Below the pieces are notes generated by a model. It saw only the letters and a program-made list of their open reading frames with translations. It did no database searches and was not told the origin of the DNA. From positions 370,394 to 434,393 of the forward strand of contig NZ_JABASS010000002.1 of assembly GCF_016107545.1 (NCBI RefSeq): 64,000 nucleotides of DNA, in the 5' to 3' direction. Within the stretch, counting starts at the first letter, position 1, and each line of letters starts with the position of its first letter. Made by a program: the position numbers and the translations under genes. This document shows positions 47,892-56,962 of this stretch, in pieces. Source of the stretch: Psychrobacter namhaensis (GTDB lineage Bacteria > Pseudomonadota > Gammaproteobacteria > Pseudomonadales > Moraxellaceae).

Positions 47892-49937
47892 ATGTACAGT
47901 TCGCCATCCGTTGATGCGACGAAACCCCTAAGCTTAAATAAGACGGTGTTCTTAGGCTCAGCCATTATTTCTATATTGTTAATAATCTGGACGATTGCTT
48001 TTCCAGATTATAGTGAGGCATTACTCAGCTCAAGCATGGCATGGGTTTCAGCCAGCTTTGGCTGGTATTACATGTTGGTGGTTGCCGCTTATAGCATCTT
48101 TGCGCTCTTTGTTGGCTTTTCTAAATATGGTGACATCAAACTTGGTCAAGATCATGAAAAAGCCCAGTTTCCCTTTCTAGCCTGGGCGGCCATGCTGTTT
48201 TCGGCTGGTATCGGTATTGATCTATTGTTTTTTGGTGCCTCTGAACCTTTGATGCATTATCTAACCCCGCATACGGGACTTGAGCCTGCCAGTGCAGAAG
48301 CCATGCGTCAGGCGCTTGCTCAGACTTTTTTACATTGGGGTCTGCATGGTTGGGGTATTTATGCACTGATTGGTATGGCTCTGGCGTATTTCGCTTACCG
48401 CAAAAACATGCCGCTGGCGCTACGGTCGCCATTGACCCCGATATTTGGCGAGCGTCTAATCAAGGGCTGGCTTGGTGATAGTATTGATACCTTTGGCGTT
48501 GTATGTACGTTGATGGGTATTGCCACCAGCTTGGGTATTGGGGTTTTGCAGGCCAATGCTGGACTGACCCACGTGTTCGGTATTGAGTCTAGCAAAATGG
48601 TTCAGACGCTCATTATCGTGGGTGTCGTTGCCGCTGCTGCTATTTCTGCGATGACGGGTGTTGAAAAAGGCGTACGCCGTCTCTCTGAATTCAATATGCT
48701 GTCGTCGATCCTACTATTGCTTGCCATATTAGTCATGGGTAACACGGTTTATCTGTTGAATACCTTTACCCAAAATATTGGACAATACTTCCAAACGATC
48801 GTTGCAAAAACGTTTGATGTGTATGCTTATGATGGCACAGCGGGTGCTGACTGGAAGTCCGCGTGGACGATATTTTTCTGGGCGTGGTGGGTTGCTTGGG
48901 CACCGTTTGTAGGCTTGTTTATTGCCCGTATCAGCCGTGGTCGTACCTTGCGTGAGTTTGTATTTGGTGTGATGTTTATTCCACTGGGCTTTATCTTTGC
49001 ATGGTTCTCTATCTTTGGTAATTCAGCGATAGATTTAGTGGCCAATGGTGCAACCGAGCTTGGTGAAATCGCGGTCAATGACGCGGCGATGGGCATGTTT
49101 GCCTTGTTTGAGTATTTTCCTTACAGTAACGTGTTGTCATTTGCAGGCGTCGTTATCGGCTTAGTATTCTTTGTGACCTCTGCGGATTCAGGCGCTTTGG
49201 TATTGGCAAATCTGAGCTCAAGAGGGATGACCAATGATACCGATGCACCCGTTTGGTTGCGTTTGTTTTGGGCGGCAGCAACAGGTCTTATCACGTTAGG
49301 CTTATTGTTTGCTGGTGGTTTTGCCTCCTTACAATCAGTGTCTGTGATTGCCGGCTTGCCATTCTCCCTTATCCTTGTGCTCTATATGATGTCAATGTGG
49401 AAGTCGCTAAAAGAAGAAGGCAACAAACGCAAAGCCAGTACGATTGGTACAGCCAATGTACTCGACAGCGGTAAAGGCTGGAAAGCACGCTTGCAACGCA
49501 TTGTCAGCTTCCCCAGTCATGCACAGGTCGAAAGATTTTTGCACAATGTCGTCATGCCAGCGATGACTGAGGTCGACAAAGAGTTCACAGCAGGTGGTCT
49601 TAAAACTTCTCTAGATATCCGCAACCTTGCCAGTATTGGTGAAGATATCAATGCTGGTATAGATCAAGATAATGGTCAGATAGATGGCGTAAAACTGCGC
49701 GTCGGGCATGGTGATGAAGACGACTTTGTGTATGAGGTGAATTTAATCAAAGCAGAGCGTCCTAATTTTACGTTAAACACATCAACCAAGCATGCAGAGT
49801 ATTATTATCGTGCTGAGGTGTTCTTAAGTGAAGGCTCGCAAGAGTACGATTTGGTTGGCTATACCAAAGAGCAAGTACTGGTCGATATCTTAAACCAGTA
49901 TGAGCGCCACTTGCAGTATTTACATCTTGAGCGTTAA
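47892..49937 (+). CDS. betT: BCCT-family high-affinity choline transporter
   Basis: BetT imports choline, probably driven by protons, to feed BetA and BetB. It has 681 residues from the ATG at 47892, which has GAGG six bases upstream. Twelve membrane helices fill residues about 15-510, including the BCCT signature FFWAWWVAWAPFVGLFIARISRG and the GIGIDLLFFGASEP region. A C-terminal cytoplasmic domain of about 170 residues (from about 510) is present, as in E. coli BetT, where it senses osmotic stress. The context with betB and betA makes choline the substrate. Confidence 0.94.
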   Translation: MYSSPSVDATKPLSLNKTVFLGSAIISILLIIWTIAFPDYSEALLSSSMAWVSASFGWYYMLVVAAYSIFALFVGFSKYGDIKLGQDHEKAQFPFLAWAAMLFSAGIGIDLLFFGASEPLMHYLTPHTGLEPASAEAMRQALAQTFLHWGLHGWGIYALIGMALAYFAYRKNMPLALRSPLTPIFGERLIKGWLGDSIDTFGVVCTLMGIATSLGIGVLQANAGLTHVFGIESSKMVQTLIIVGVVAAAAISAMTGVEKGVRRLSEFNMLSSILLLLAILVMGNTVYLLNTFTQNIGQYFQTIVAKTFDVYAYDGTAGADWKSAWTIFFWAWWVAWAPFVGLFIARISRGRTLREFVFGVMFIPLGFIFAWFSIFGNSAIDLVANGATELGEIAVNDAAMGMFALFEYFPYSNVLSFAGVVIGLVFFVTSADSGALVLANLSSRGMTNDTDAPVWLRLFWAAATGLITLGLLFAGGFASLQSVSVIAGLPFSLILVLYMMSMWKSLKEEGNKRKASTIGTANVLDSGKGWKARLQRIVSFPSHAQVERFLHNVVMPAMTEVDKEFTAGGLKTSLDIRNLASIGEDINAGIDQDNGQIDGVKLRVGHGDEDDFVYEVNLIKAERPNFTLNTSTKHAEYYYRAEVFLSEGSQEYDLVGYTKEQVLVDILNQYERHLQYLHLER

Positions 49938-49998
49938 CTCTCTGCTTCGTTGAGTTATAAATGTATGTACAGTAGGTTTAAGTATTATTTATAAATAA

Positions 49999-50037
49999 CA
50001 ACCCCATAAGCTACTTTTGGCTTATGGGGTTTATTTT
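49999..50037 (+). terminator. Intrinsic terminator after betT
   Basis: A 12-base stem AACCCCATAAGC and its complement with an eight-base loop is followed by a T-rich tract, 60 bases beyond betT. Confidence 0.87.
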
Positions 50038-50135
50038 TGAGAACGGATGAAAGGAATATGAAGTAAAATAGAAAGAGGCAGTCAATACACGTCAAAGACA
50101 TAAGCCAATCAAAGGTAAGAGCTAAGGACGAACCT

Positions 50136-50624
50136 GTGACCACATTAAAGTACATCGCTCATTACTCAGAGCAAATTCAAACTCAAGCCGCACTGCTAAT
50201 GAGTGATGGTAGACTGGGGGCGTATCTCGAAAACAAATATCCCAATCAGCACCAATTGCAGAGTGACAAAGCACTTTATCAGTACATCAATGAGATAAAA
50301 AACCAATACATGCGCAACATTGGACCATTATCAAATGTCAGTTACAGTAGCAAATTAAAAGTTCTCAAACACGCCTTAGGCATGCACACGACGCAATCTC
50401 GAGTACAGGGCAGTAAGCTTAAATCGCATAACAGCATCACGGTGGCCAGCTTATTCAAAGAAGCGCCGCCTGAGTTTTTACGCATGATTGTCGTCCATGA
50501 ATTGGCGCACTTTAAAGAGCACGAGCACAATAAAGCTTTTTATCAGTTGTGCTGTCATATGGAGCCTGACTATCATCAGTTCGAGCTAGATACGCGCTTG
50601 TGGCTGCACTGGCAAGAACGATGA
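50136..50624 (+). CDS. YgjP-like metallopeptidase-domain protein
   Basis: This is a 162-residue cytoplasmic protein with the zinc-binding motif HELAHFKEHEHNKAFY (HExxH with a third histidine), as in the YgjP/DUF45 family. The upstream PPEFLRMIVV strand fits that family. The substrate is unknown. E. coli YgjP has been linked to HsdR-type restriction control, but that is not transferable here. The start is GTG at 50136, with AAGGA 7 bases before it. It is monocistronic and the first 60 residues show no known domain. Confidence 0.83.
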   Translation: MTTLKYIAHYSEQIQTQAALLMSDGRLGAYLENKYPNQHQLQSDKALYQYINEIKNQYMRNIGPLSNVSYSSKLKVLKHALGMHTTQSRVQGSKLKSHNSITVASLFKEAPPEFLRMIVVHELAHFKEHEHNKAFYQLCCHMEPDYHQFELDTRLWLHWQER

Positions 50625-50830
50625 TTTGACTAACTAACTGGCTGGCTATGCTGCTTAAGCTGGCTTTTGAGCCAACGATAAAAAAGCGCCTTGCGATAGT
50701 CAATCATGCTACGCTTGCGTGTTATAAAGTCCTTATGAATAAAAAGTACTTATGAATAAACAGTGGCTTAGCCCATACACACACTGTCATCATCTCACCA
50801 AACATAATCTCATTAAACATAGAGAAAAAA

Positions 50831-51253
50831 ATGATTAATACCAAGATATACAAGGCCATTTATACCTTAGCGGAAGAGTTATTAGAAGCTGACCGCAAAG
50901 GCAATCAAGCGGCATTTGATGCGTTTTATGCCGAACTCAAAGCCCTTTGTATCGACAACGAAAACACTGATAAAGATCATCCAGAGCAGTGGGAGACGCT
51001 TGCGGACTTTACGGCAGATTTGGACGAGGCGTTAGTCATTTATGAAAAAGCGCTCGCAAAAGCCACGGCCATTAATTCAAAAGACCACCTGTCCTCGATT
51101 GCTTTTTCTATGGCAGTCCTACAAATCGAGATGGATGACACAGAGGCGGCTATCAAAAACTTACAAGATGCCAAAATCAGTGCCAATAAGATTGAAGATA
51201 AAGAATTTAAAGTTGAGATAGATGAGCTGCTTGCTAAATTGTTGGCTAAGTAA
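50831..51253 (+). CDS. Helical repeat (TPR-like) protein, function unknown
   Basis: This is a 140-residue acidic protein that is almost entirely alpha-helical. Two or three helix-turn-helix units with A and Y/F positions resemble tetratricopeptide repeats (DLDEALVIYEKALAKATAINSKD, DTEAAIKNLQDAKISANKIED), so a role in protein-protein contact is likely. No signal peptide or membrane segment. AGAGAAAAAA precedes the ATG. Function not inferred. Confidence 0.72.
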   Translation: MINTKIYKAIYTLAEELLEADRKGNQAAFDAFYAELKALCIDNENTDKDHPEQWETLADFTADLDEALVIYEKALAKATAINSKDHLSSIAFSMAVLQIEMDDTEAAIKNLQDAKISANKIEDKEFKVEIDELLAKLLAK

Positions 51254-51337
51254 ATGGCTGACTCAGAAAAATCGCTATGATTGTCCAATGTTACACCCCA
51301 AAGTGATAGCCAATATAGTTATCCAATAGGATAGTTG

Positions 51338-52273
51338 ATGAACGACTCCTCCAAGCCGCCGCCATTTCGTAATAAGAATACATGGCTCATTCCTTTTATT
51401 TGCCTATTGGTTGGCGGTGCCCTGATAGGTATTTCTACCAATTTAGCAAAATATGCAGGAGAAGTAGGAGTGACGCCACTTGCTTTTCTCTTTTGGTCGA
51501 TCACGGGCGCTGCCGTCATTTTATGGGTCATTGCATTTATAAGGCAGGAGCTGCCTCCTTTAAGTGCCCGTAGCTTTGAGTATTATTTTGTTGCCGCCCT
51601 GATCAGTGTTGCAGGTTCCAATTTATTGCTGTTTTCCGCTATACCGCATGTTGGGGCAGGTTTTGTCGCCCTTATTATCTCGCTGCCTCCTTTGCTTACC
51701 TATCTTGGCGCCCTAACGCTGAGGATGGAGCGGTTTAGTATTATCCGAGCTTTGGGTGTGGCAGCTGCGCTGATGGGGGCAGGGGTGCTGGCCATACGTA
51801 AGTTTACAGCACCTGATGCCAGTATTTTTTGGATTGTGATAGCCCTATGCGGCCCTGTGCTGTTGGCCATTGGCAATATATACCGTACGTTACGTTGGCC
51901 TGATAAAGCGTCTCCTAGTGCCCTTGCTCCAGGCATGTTAATGGCGGCTGCCCTGTTGCTGCTCATCTTTAGTGCATTGCCCAATTTTTCAGTCACCGTA
52001 CCGATCAAGGAGTGGCTGCCGCTGGGGGTGATTACTATCCAAGCAGGCGTGTTTGCTGGTCAGTTTTTACTGCTGTTTGTCCTCCAAAAGACAGGTGGAC
52101 CAGTCTTATTAAGTTTATTGGGCTCGGTCGGGGCAGTCGTTGGTGTGCCTGTTGCTATTTTTTTACAAGGCGAGAGTCCGCCAGCCGGTTTATTTTTAGG
52201 AGCCTCACTGATCGCCCTTGGCGTGGCGCTAGTGACATGGGGCGGGGTAAAAATGTCGTCTGAAAATAGCTAA
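51338..52273 (+). CDS. DMT-superfamily (EamA) permease
   Basis: This is an inner-membrane transporter of 311 residues with ten hydrophobic helices arranged as two EamA repeats (about 17-150 and 165-300). Segments such as FLFWSITGAAVILWVIAF, PPLLTYLGAL and LGSVGAVVGVPVAIFLQGE fit the family, with the conserved proline-rich loop near the end of each repeat. Such proteins usually export amino acids or metabolites; the substrate is unknown. The true start is the ATG at 51338, just after a TTG, with AGGAT upstream. Confidence 0.87.
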   Translation: MNDSSKPPPFRNKNTWLIPFICLLVGGALIGISTNLAKYAGEVGVTPLAFLFWSITGAAVILWVIAFIRQELPPLSARSFEYYFVAALISVAGSNLLLFSAIPHVGAGFVALIISLPPLLTYLGALTLRMERFSIIRALGVAAALMGAGVLAIRKFTAPDASIFWIVIALCGPVLLAIGNIYRTLRWPDKASPSALAPGMLMAAALLLLIFSALPNFSVTVPIKEWLPLGVITIQAGVFAGQFLLLFVLQKTGGPVLLSLLGSVGAVVGVPVAIFLQGESPPAGLFLGASLIALGVALVTWGGVKMSSENS

Positions 52274-52316
52274 AATTCAGGATGTCAGGTGAGAGACCCA
52301 TATAATTTTTATACGA

Positions 52317-52345
52317 TTGTGACAGTTTTCATCCTGTTTTATGAA
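52317..52345 (+). promoter_or_regulatory. Possible promoter of the potassium transporter gene
   Basis: TTGTGA and TATGAA are 17 bases apart, about 80 bases upstream of the start codon. Confidence 0.35.
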
Positions 52346-52427
52346 TAATGGAGGGTCTCAGCCGTTTAATAATTGGTTACGACTGTCTAACGCCACTTTT
52401 TGTGAATGGTAAAAAAAGGGAGTACAA

Positions 52428-54224
52428 TTGTCGCGGTTAATTTCATCGTGGATTAAGTCTATGAATGCAGCCAAACATTATCGATTGTTAAATAATATTA
52501 CGATTACCATTAGCTTTATTGGGGTGGCCGTTGCTTTACTAGATAGTGGCTTTACCTTACCAACATGGCTACAACAAGTCTTTCATATTTTTTATTTGGC
52601 TATTATTTTTTTGGGCTTCGTTTTGACGGCAGGCCGCTATCTCTACACCAAAAAACCGCTCACTTTAAATAAGGTAGCGGTTTTTGATTTTTTTACTAGT
52701 ATCGCCATTGTTATTTTATTGGTGGCGCATTTCACGGACTTAGTGCGCTTAGGTCTATCTGGCCCTGTTGATGGTTTCGTTGCCATAAAGATTGCGGTGT
52801 TTGTTACCTTTATTCGTGAGATTTCTGATCACGACTTTAATCTCAAACGCACCTTTTTAAACCCTGCGCAGTTTTTTATCTTAAGCTTTTTATCAGTGGT
52901 ATTGGTTGGCGCATTATTACTGATGATGCCCAATGCAACAACGCAGCCGTTGTCCTTTGTCGATGCGCTCTTTACGGCGACTAGTGCCGTTTGTGTAACG
53001 GGGCTTATCGTGGTAGACACCGCGACGTATTTCACGACGTTTGGGCAAGTCATTATCATGGGGCTGATTCAAATTGGTGGCTTAGGTATTTTGACGTTTG
53101 TGACTTACTTTAGTTACTTCTTTAAGGGCGGTGTCAGTTATGAGACCCAAGCAAGTATCAGTGAGATGTCCTACATGCGCGGTATGGGTAATGTGGTGTC
53201 GACGCTCAAGTCTATCTTATATGTGACATTTGCCGTTGAGGCGGTAGCGGCGGCACTCATTTATATCAGTATTTATGACATACCTGACATGGACTTATCT
53301 GAGCAGCTGTTTTTTTCTGTTTTTCACGCCATATCTGCGTTCTGTAATGCGGGGTTCTCTACTCTTAGCGCGGGGCTGTACGATGACTCCCTACGCTTTA
53401 ATTATCCGTTGCAGCTGATTATTGCCACGACCTTTATCTTTGGCGGCATGGGTTTTACCATTGTCGTTAATGTGCTGCGTTATTTGCGTTACCTTGGTGA
53501 GCGGCTGATATCTCGCCGCAGTGATCAGCGCTGTGCCTATCAACCTTGGTTACTGAACATCAATAGCCGTATTACGTTAATTACGACAGGTGTTTTATTA
53601 CTGATCGGTCTTATTGGTGTGATGATGTTTGAGTACAACAATGTGCTTGCTGATCACACTAGCTTTTTTGGCAAATTAGTGACAGGTTTCTTTACGGCTG
53701 CTACCCCCAGAACGGCTGGATTTAATACGATTGATATGGGTGATTTGGCGTTTCCAACGATTATGTTGACGATATTTTTGATGTGGATTGGGGCTTCGCC
53801 AAACTCCACAGGTGGGGGTATCAAGACCAGTACCTTCGCTATCGCTCTGTTAAATACCTTAAGCTTGGCCCGTGGGCAGACCAAGGTGGAGGTGTTTAAA
53901 CGCCAGATCGCTGAAATCTCGATTCGCCGCGCGTTTTCTATTATGTGGTTGTCACTACTGGTCATCGGTACGGGTGTGACGCTCATCAGTTACGACCAAC
54001 CAGAGCTTGATCTCATCAAAGTGGTGTTTGAATGTTTCTCAGCCTATAGCACGGTGGGGCTAAGTTTGAACTTGACGGCCGAGCTATCAGATTTTAGTAA
54101 GATGGTGGTTTCTGTCATCATGTTCGTTGGGCGCGTGAGTATGCTGACTATCTTTATTGCGCTGCTCAAAAACAGTCGCCAGCGCAATTATCGCTATCCG
54201 ACAGAAGAGATTACCATTAACTAA
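52428..54224 (+). CDS. Potassium transporter membrane subunit (TrkH/KtrB family)
   Basis: This is a 598-residue inner-membrane potassium channel-like subunit. It contains four pore repeats with the family selectivity filters: TSAVCVTGLIV, ISAFCNAGFST, TAATPRTAGFNT and FSAYSTVGLSL. The third lid and the TGGGIKTSTFAIALLN loop match KtrB, which works as a dimer with the regulatory KtrA-type subunit encoded 73 bases downstream. Two extra N-terminal helices and about 100 more residues than Bacillus KtrB are present. The start is TTG at 52428, with GGGAG five bases before it; the first ATG (52461) has no such site. Confidence 0.92.
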   Translation: MSRLISSWIKSMNAAKHYRLLNNITITISFIGVAVALLDSGFTLPTWLQQVFHIFYLAIIFLGFVLTAGRYLYTKKPLTLNKVAVFDFFTSIAIVILLVAHFTDLVRLGLSGPVDGFVAIKIAVFVTFIREISDHDFNLKRTFLNPAQFFILSFLSVVLVGALLLMMPNATTQPLSFVDALFTATSAVCVTGLIVVDTATYFTTFGQVIIMGLIQIGGLGILTFVTYFSYFFKGGVSYETQASISEMSYMRGMGNVVSTLKSILYVTFAVEAVAAALIYISIYDIPDMDLSEQLFFSVFHAISAFCNAGFSTLSAGLYDDSLRFNYPLQLIIATTFIFGGMGFTIVVNVLRYLRYLGERLISRRSDQRCAYQPWLLNINSRITLITTGVLLLIGLIGVMMFEYNNVLADHTSFFGKLVTGFFTAATPRTAGFNTIDMGDLAFPTIMLTIFLMWIGASPNSTGGGIKTSTFAIALLNTLSLARGQTKVEVFKRQIAEISIRRAFSIMWLSLLVIGTGVTLISYDQPELDLIKVVFECFSAYSTVGLSLNLTAELSDFSKMVVSVIMFVGRVSMLTIFIALLKNSRQRNYRYPTEEITIN

Positions 54225-54297
54225 GTCGTTGTAAATAGGCTATCTGAAACTGGCTATTAAGAAAGAGTTTAAAAAACGATTAAAAAGGTAAAAGGTC

Positions 54298-54999
54298 ATG
54301 AAATATATTATCGTAGGATTAGGAAATTTTGGCTCCTCTCTTGGGATGGCATTGACCCGTCAAGGTCATGAAGTGATTGCCATTGACAATAGCATGCAAA
54401 AGGTCGAGGCCTATAAAGAGGTGATTTCTCACACCATCTGTATGGATGCCACAGATGAACACACTGTTAATGGTTTACCGATTAGCAATACCGATATTGT
54501 CATCGTGGCCATTGGTGAGGACCAAGGCGAAAATGTCATGGCAACGGCGCTATTTAAAACCTTAAAAGCAAAGCGTTTGATTAGTCGGAGCATTAATCCC
54601 CTGCATGAAAAAGTACTACAAGCTATCGGTGTGGATGACATTATTCATCCGGAAAAAGAAGCCGCCAAACGCTGGGCAAAAAGACTGTCGCTACGTTACT
54701 TCGTAGATTCGTTTGAGCTAAGCGATCATTTCAGTATGGTGGAGATTAGTATTCCAGTCGCTTTGATTGGTCAAACGGTCGATGACTTACAGTTGGAGCA
54801 AAAGTTTAATATTCGATTGCTTAGTACCCTGCGCTATGAGTATTATGAAGACAGCTTTGGGCGGACGCAAACCAAACCTAGCATTCAAGGTTTGGCGACG
54901 CCTGAGCAAGTATTGAAAGATAAAGATATCCTCATCATCTATGGCGCGAATAAGCATATCAACCAGTTTCTGCGTAGTGTCGGGATAAAAGTTAAGTAA
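54298..54999 (+). CDS. Potassium uptake regulatory subunit (KtrA/TrkA RCK protein)
   Basis: This is a 233-residue cytoplasmic gating subunit. The RCK-N Rossmann domain covers residues 1-135 (IIVGLGNFGSSLGMALTRQGHEVIAID with Gly motif, then DATDEHT). The RCK-C domain covers about 145-230 (SMVEISIPVALIGQTVDDL). ATP/ADP binding to KtrA-like rings opens the channel encoded upstream. Length and single RCK pair match KtrA rather than two-RCK TrkA of E. coli. AGGT precedes the ATG. Likely same operon as the channel gene. Confidence 0.92.
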   Translation: MKYIIVGLGNFGSSLGMALTRQGHEVIAIDNSMQKVEAYKEVISHTICMDATDEHTVNGLPISNTDIVIVAIGEDQGENVMATALFKTLKAKRLISRSINPLHEKVLQAIGVDDIIHPEKEAAKRWAKRLSLRYFVDSFELSDHFSMVEISIPVALIGQTVDDLQLEQKFNIRLLSTLRYEYYEDSFGRTQTKPSIQGLATPEQVLKDKDILIIYGANKHINQFLRSVGIKVK

Positions 55000-55042
55000 A
55001 GTTTTGTAATGGCAGTGACATGCCGAGGCAAAGGAAAAACTT

Positions 55043-55585
55043 ATGAATAAGCGCAGTATGTCCGTCTTATTGGTAGCTACAATGACACTGCTTTCAGGGT
55101 GTGATCGGTCCGAGCAAGACCCGAACGTTGTCATGTCTGAGCACCAACAAGATCCGATTGAAGAGTTAGAAATGAGCTCAGACGTGGATCATAGTAAACT
55201 TAACTACAAGCAAACTTTTTATGTGCCGATTTACTCAGATGTTTATACCGATAAAGACAATCGCAAAGTCTTGCTGTCAGCAACTCTAAGCGTCCGAAAT
55301 ACTACCCTAAAAAAATCACTTTATGTGAATAAAATTGACTACTACGATACCCATGGGACCTTGATAAGGTCATACTTAAACACCCCCATCGAGCTGCCAG
55401 CGATGGCAACGCTCAATTATATCGTTGAAAAAGAAGAGGATAAAGGCGGCTCGGGTGCGAACTTTATTATCGAAGTCGAAGGCATAGATGAAACGGTCAA
55501 ACCTGTCATAGAAGCAGTCATGATTGGAAATTTTAGCAATAAAGGGTTTGCGTTTAGTACAGAAGGTACGCCAGTTGTGCATTGA
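55043..55585 (+). CDS. DUF3124 lipoprotein
   Basis: This is a 180-residue lipoprotein: signal peptide of 19 residues with lipobox LLSGC (Cys20 lipidated). From about residue 60 it follows the DUF3124 pattern: FYVPIYSDVYT, LSATLSVRNTT, YYDTHGTLIRSYLNTPIEL and GGSGANFIIEVEG near the C-terminus. Function unknown. The core looks like a beta-sandwich. It begins 43 bases after the KtrA gene and may share its transcript. AGGA before the ATG. Confidence 0.87.
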   Translation: MNKRSMSVLLVATMTLLSGCDRSEQDPNVVMSEHQQDPIEELEMSSDVDHSKLNYKQTFYVPIYSDVYTDKDNRKVLLSATLSVRNTTLKKSLYVNKIDYYDTHGTLIRSYLNTPIELPAMATLNYIVEKEEDKGGSGANFIIEVEGIDETVKPVIEAVMIGNFSNKGFAFSTEGTPVVH

Positions 55586-55636
55586 TGAATGGGGAAGGTA
55601 GTCCTCACTAAGAATAATTCAATTCAAGGAAGAGAT

Positions 55637-56044
55637 ATGTCTGCAACCAAGGAAGAGATCGTCGCCTTTATGGCCCTAGAGTTTCCACAAACCAAGTGCG
55701 TTGTTGAGGCAGTAGATGACACTGGTGCGACGTTATCACACACTATTGGAGTGGATGAGCTGCGGCCTGGCGGCACAGTTTCTGGTCCGGTATTGATGAG
55801 CATCGCTGATGTCGCCATCTATGTGGCGATACTTGGCAGAATTGGTATTGTTCCATTGACAGTAACGACGAGCCTGACCATCAATTTTTTGCGTAAACCC
55901 TCGGCCAACGCTCGTATTATCGCTGATTGCACCTTAATGAAAGTAGGACGCACGCTTATCGTGGGTGAGGTATCGCTTTATTCAGAAGGCACAAGCGATT
56001 TGGTCGCACATGTGGTGGGCACGTATTCGGTACCCCCTAATTAA
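55637..56044 (+). CDS. PaaI-family hotdog thioesterase
   Basis: This is a 135-residue hotdog-fold acyl-CoA thioesterase-like protein. The central helix with the catalytic-region Asp is GGTVSGPVLMSIADVAIYVAI, and the following strand LTVTTSLTINFLRKP matches the PaaI/4HBT pattern. I start it at 55637 because AAGGAAGAG stands directly before that ATG. Earlier in-frame ATG at 55589 lacks a site. The substrate is unknown. It lies 51 bases after the DUF3124 gene on the same strand. Confidence 0.87.
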   Translation: MSATKEEIVAFMALEFPQTKCVVEAVDDTGATLSHTIGVDELRPGGTVSGPVLMSIADVAIYVAILGRIGIVPLTVTTSLTINFLRKPSANARIIADCTLMKVGRTLIVGEVSLYSEGTSDLVAHVVGTYSVPPN

Positions 56045-56081
56045 AGAGCGATTTTCATCAGATAGGACGGATACGTCTACT

Positions 56082-56903
56082 ATGCAAAATTCAGTGTCTC
56101 TTAATTCAGTGCTTAATGAACGTTTAATAATAAATGGCGGTGAACGTGATGTGAACGAAGTCAGCAAAGAGATGGCGGCCTTTATCAATTTGCCGCTCAA
56201 TATTCAGGATGCGTTAAAGCGTAGTAATCGGATTGTATTTGTCGCGAACAATCCTTCTATCAGTACGGATCAACTTGAAAAACTGCTACAGCCCGATGAT
56301 GTTTTGGTGTTGTTTAATCACTTTATACACCCTGATTTCTTTGCCAATCATCCATTAGCAAGTGCATTACCCAAATTGTTATTTTTTCGTCAGATTGGCG
56401 ATAGTAAGTTGCATTTTGGCTTACCGCCCCGCAGTAACAACGTGTCAGTGATGAAGCGGATGGCAAAGTCTGCACCTATAGGCATATTATTGAGCAATCA
56501 ATCCTACCAGTTCCCCTCTCTAAATGAAGACCCAAGTCCGAGTGAGGATCCCATCTCCTCCGAGCGCATACTCATTATTCCACCAGCCGTACAAGCGTTG
56601 TTGCAAAGCGCGCAGCACCATAGCATGTTGTCAGACCGTCATCCAGTCGTTGCCGACTATCCTTGTTTTAGTGATGTTCATTCATCGGCACCTTCGTCAG
56701 GTTTTCTGTTATATCGGTTGCTGCTCGCGGCTCGAGAGCATTTACAAAATGTCCAAAAAGCTGTGCTACCACTAAAGCTATTAATGCTTGGGTTTAATGA
56801 TAACGACAAAACGGCTCATTTTTGGCATGGACACAATTGGGAATTTGAGCGGCGAGAAATGAGCTCGCCGCCACCAGAAGTGGAAGTTATTCGTCAGTAT
56901 TAA
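56082..56903 (+). CDS. Unrecognised protein facing the glycosyltransferase cluster
   Basis: I do not recognise this 273-residue protein with confidence. It has no signal peptide or membrane helix. Residues about 50-80 (NRIVFVANNPSI, then PDDVLVLFNHFIHP) look like a Rossmann-type nucleotide-sugar start as in some GT29-like sialyltransferase relatives. The end has a striking aromatic/histidine-rich block, AHFWHGHNWEFERREM (245-260). Start is uncertain: the ATG at 56082 has only a poor AGGA site. An in-frame extension would overlap the thioesterase gene. Its 3' end converges on four glycosyltransferase genes. Confidence 0.6.
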   Translation: MQNSVSLNSVLNERLIINGGERDVNEVSKEMAAFINLPLNIQDALKRSNRIVFVANNPSISTDQLEKLLQPDDVLVLFNHFIHPDFFANHPLASALPKLLFFRQIGDSKLHFGLPPRSNNVSVMKRMAKSAPIGILLSNQSYQFPSLNEDPSPSEDPISSERILIIPPAVQALLQSAQHHSMLSDRHPVVADYPCFSDVHSSAPSSGFLLYRLLLAAREHLQNVQKAVLPLKLLMLGFNDNDKTAHFWHGHNWEFERREMSSPPPEVEVIRQY

Positions 56904-56962
56904 GTAGGCGAGATTCACCTCGCAATGGTGTTTTTATCTGAGCGATGCCAAGCAATCAAGGT

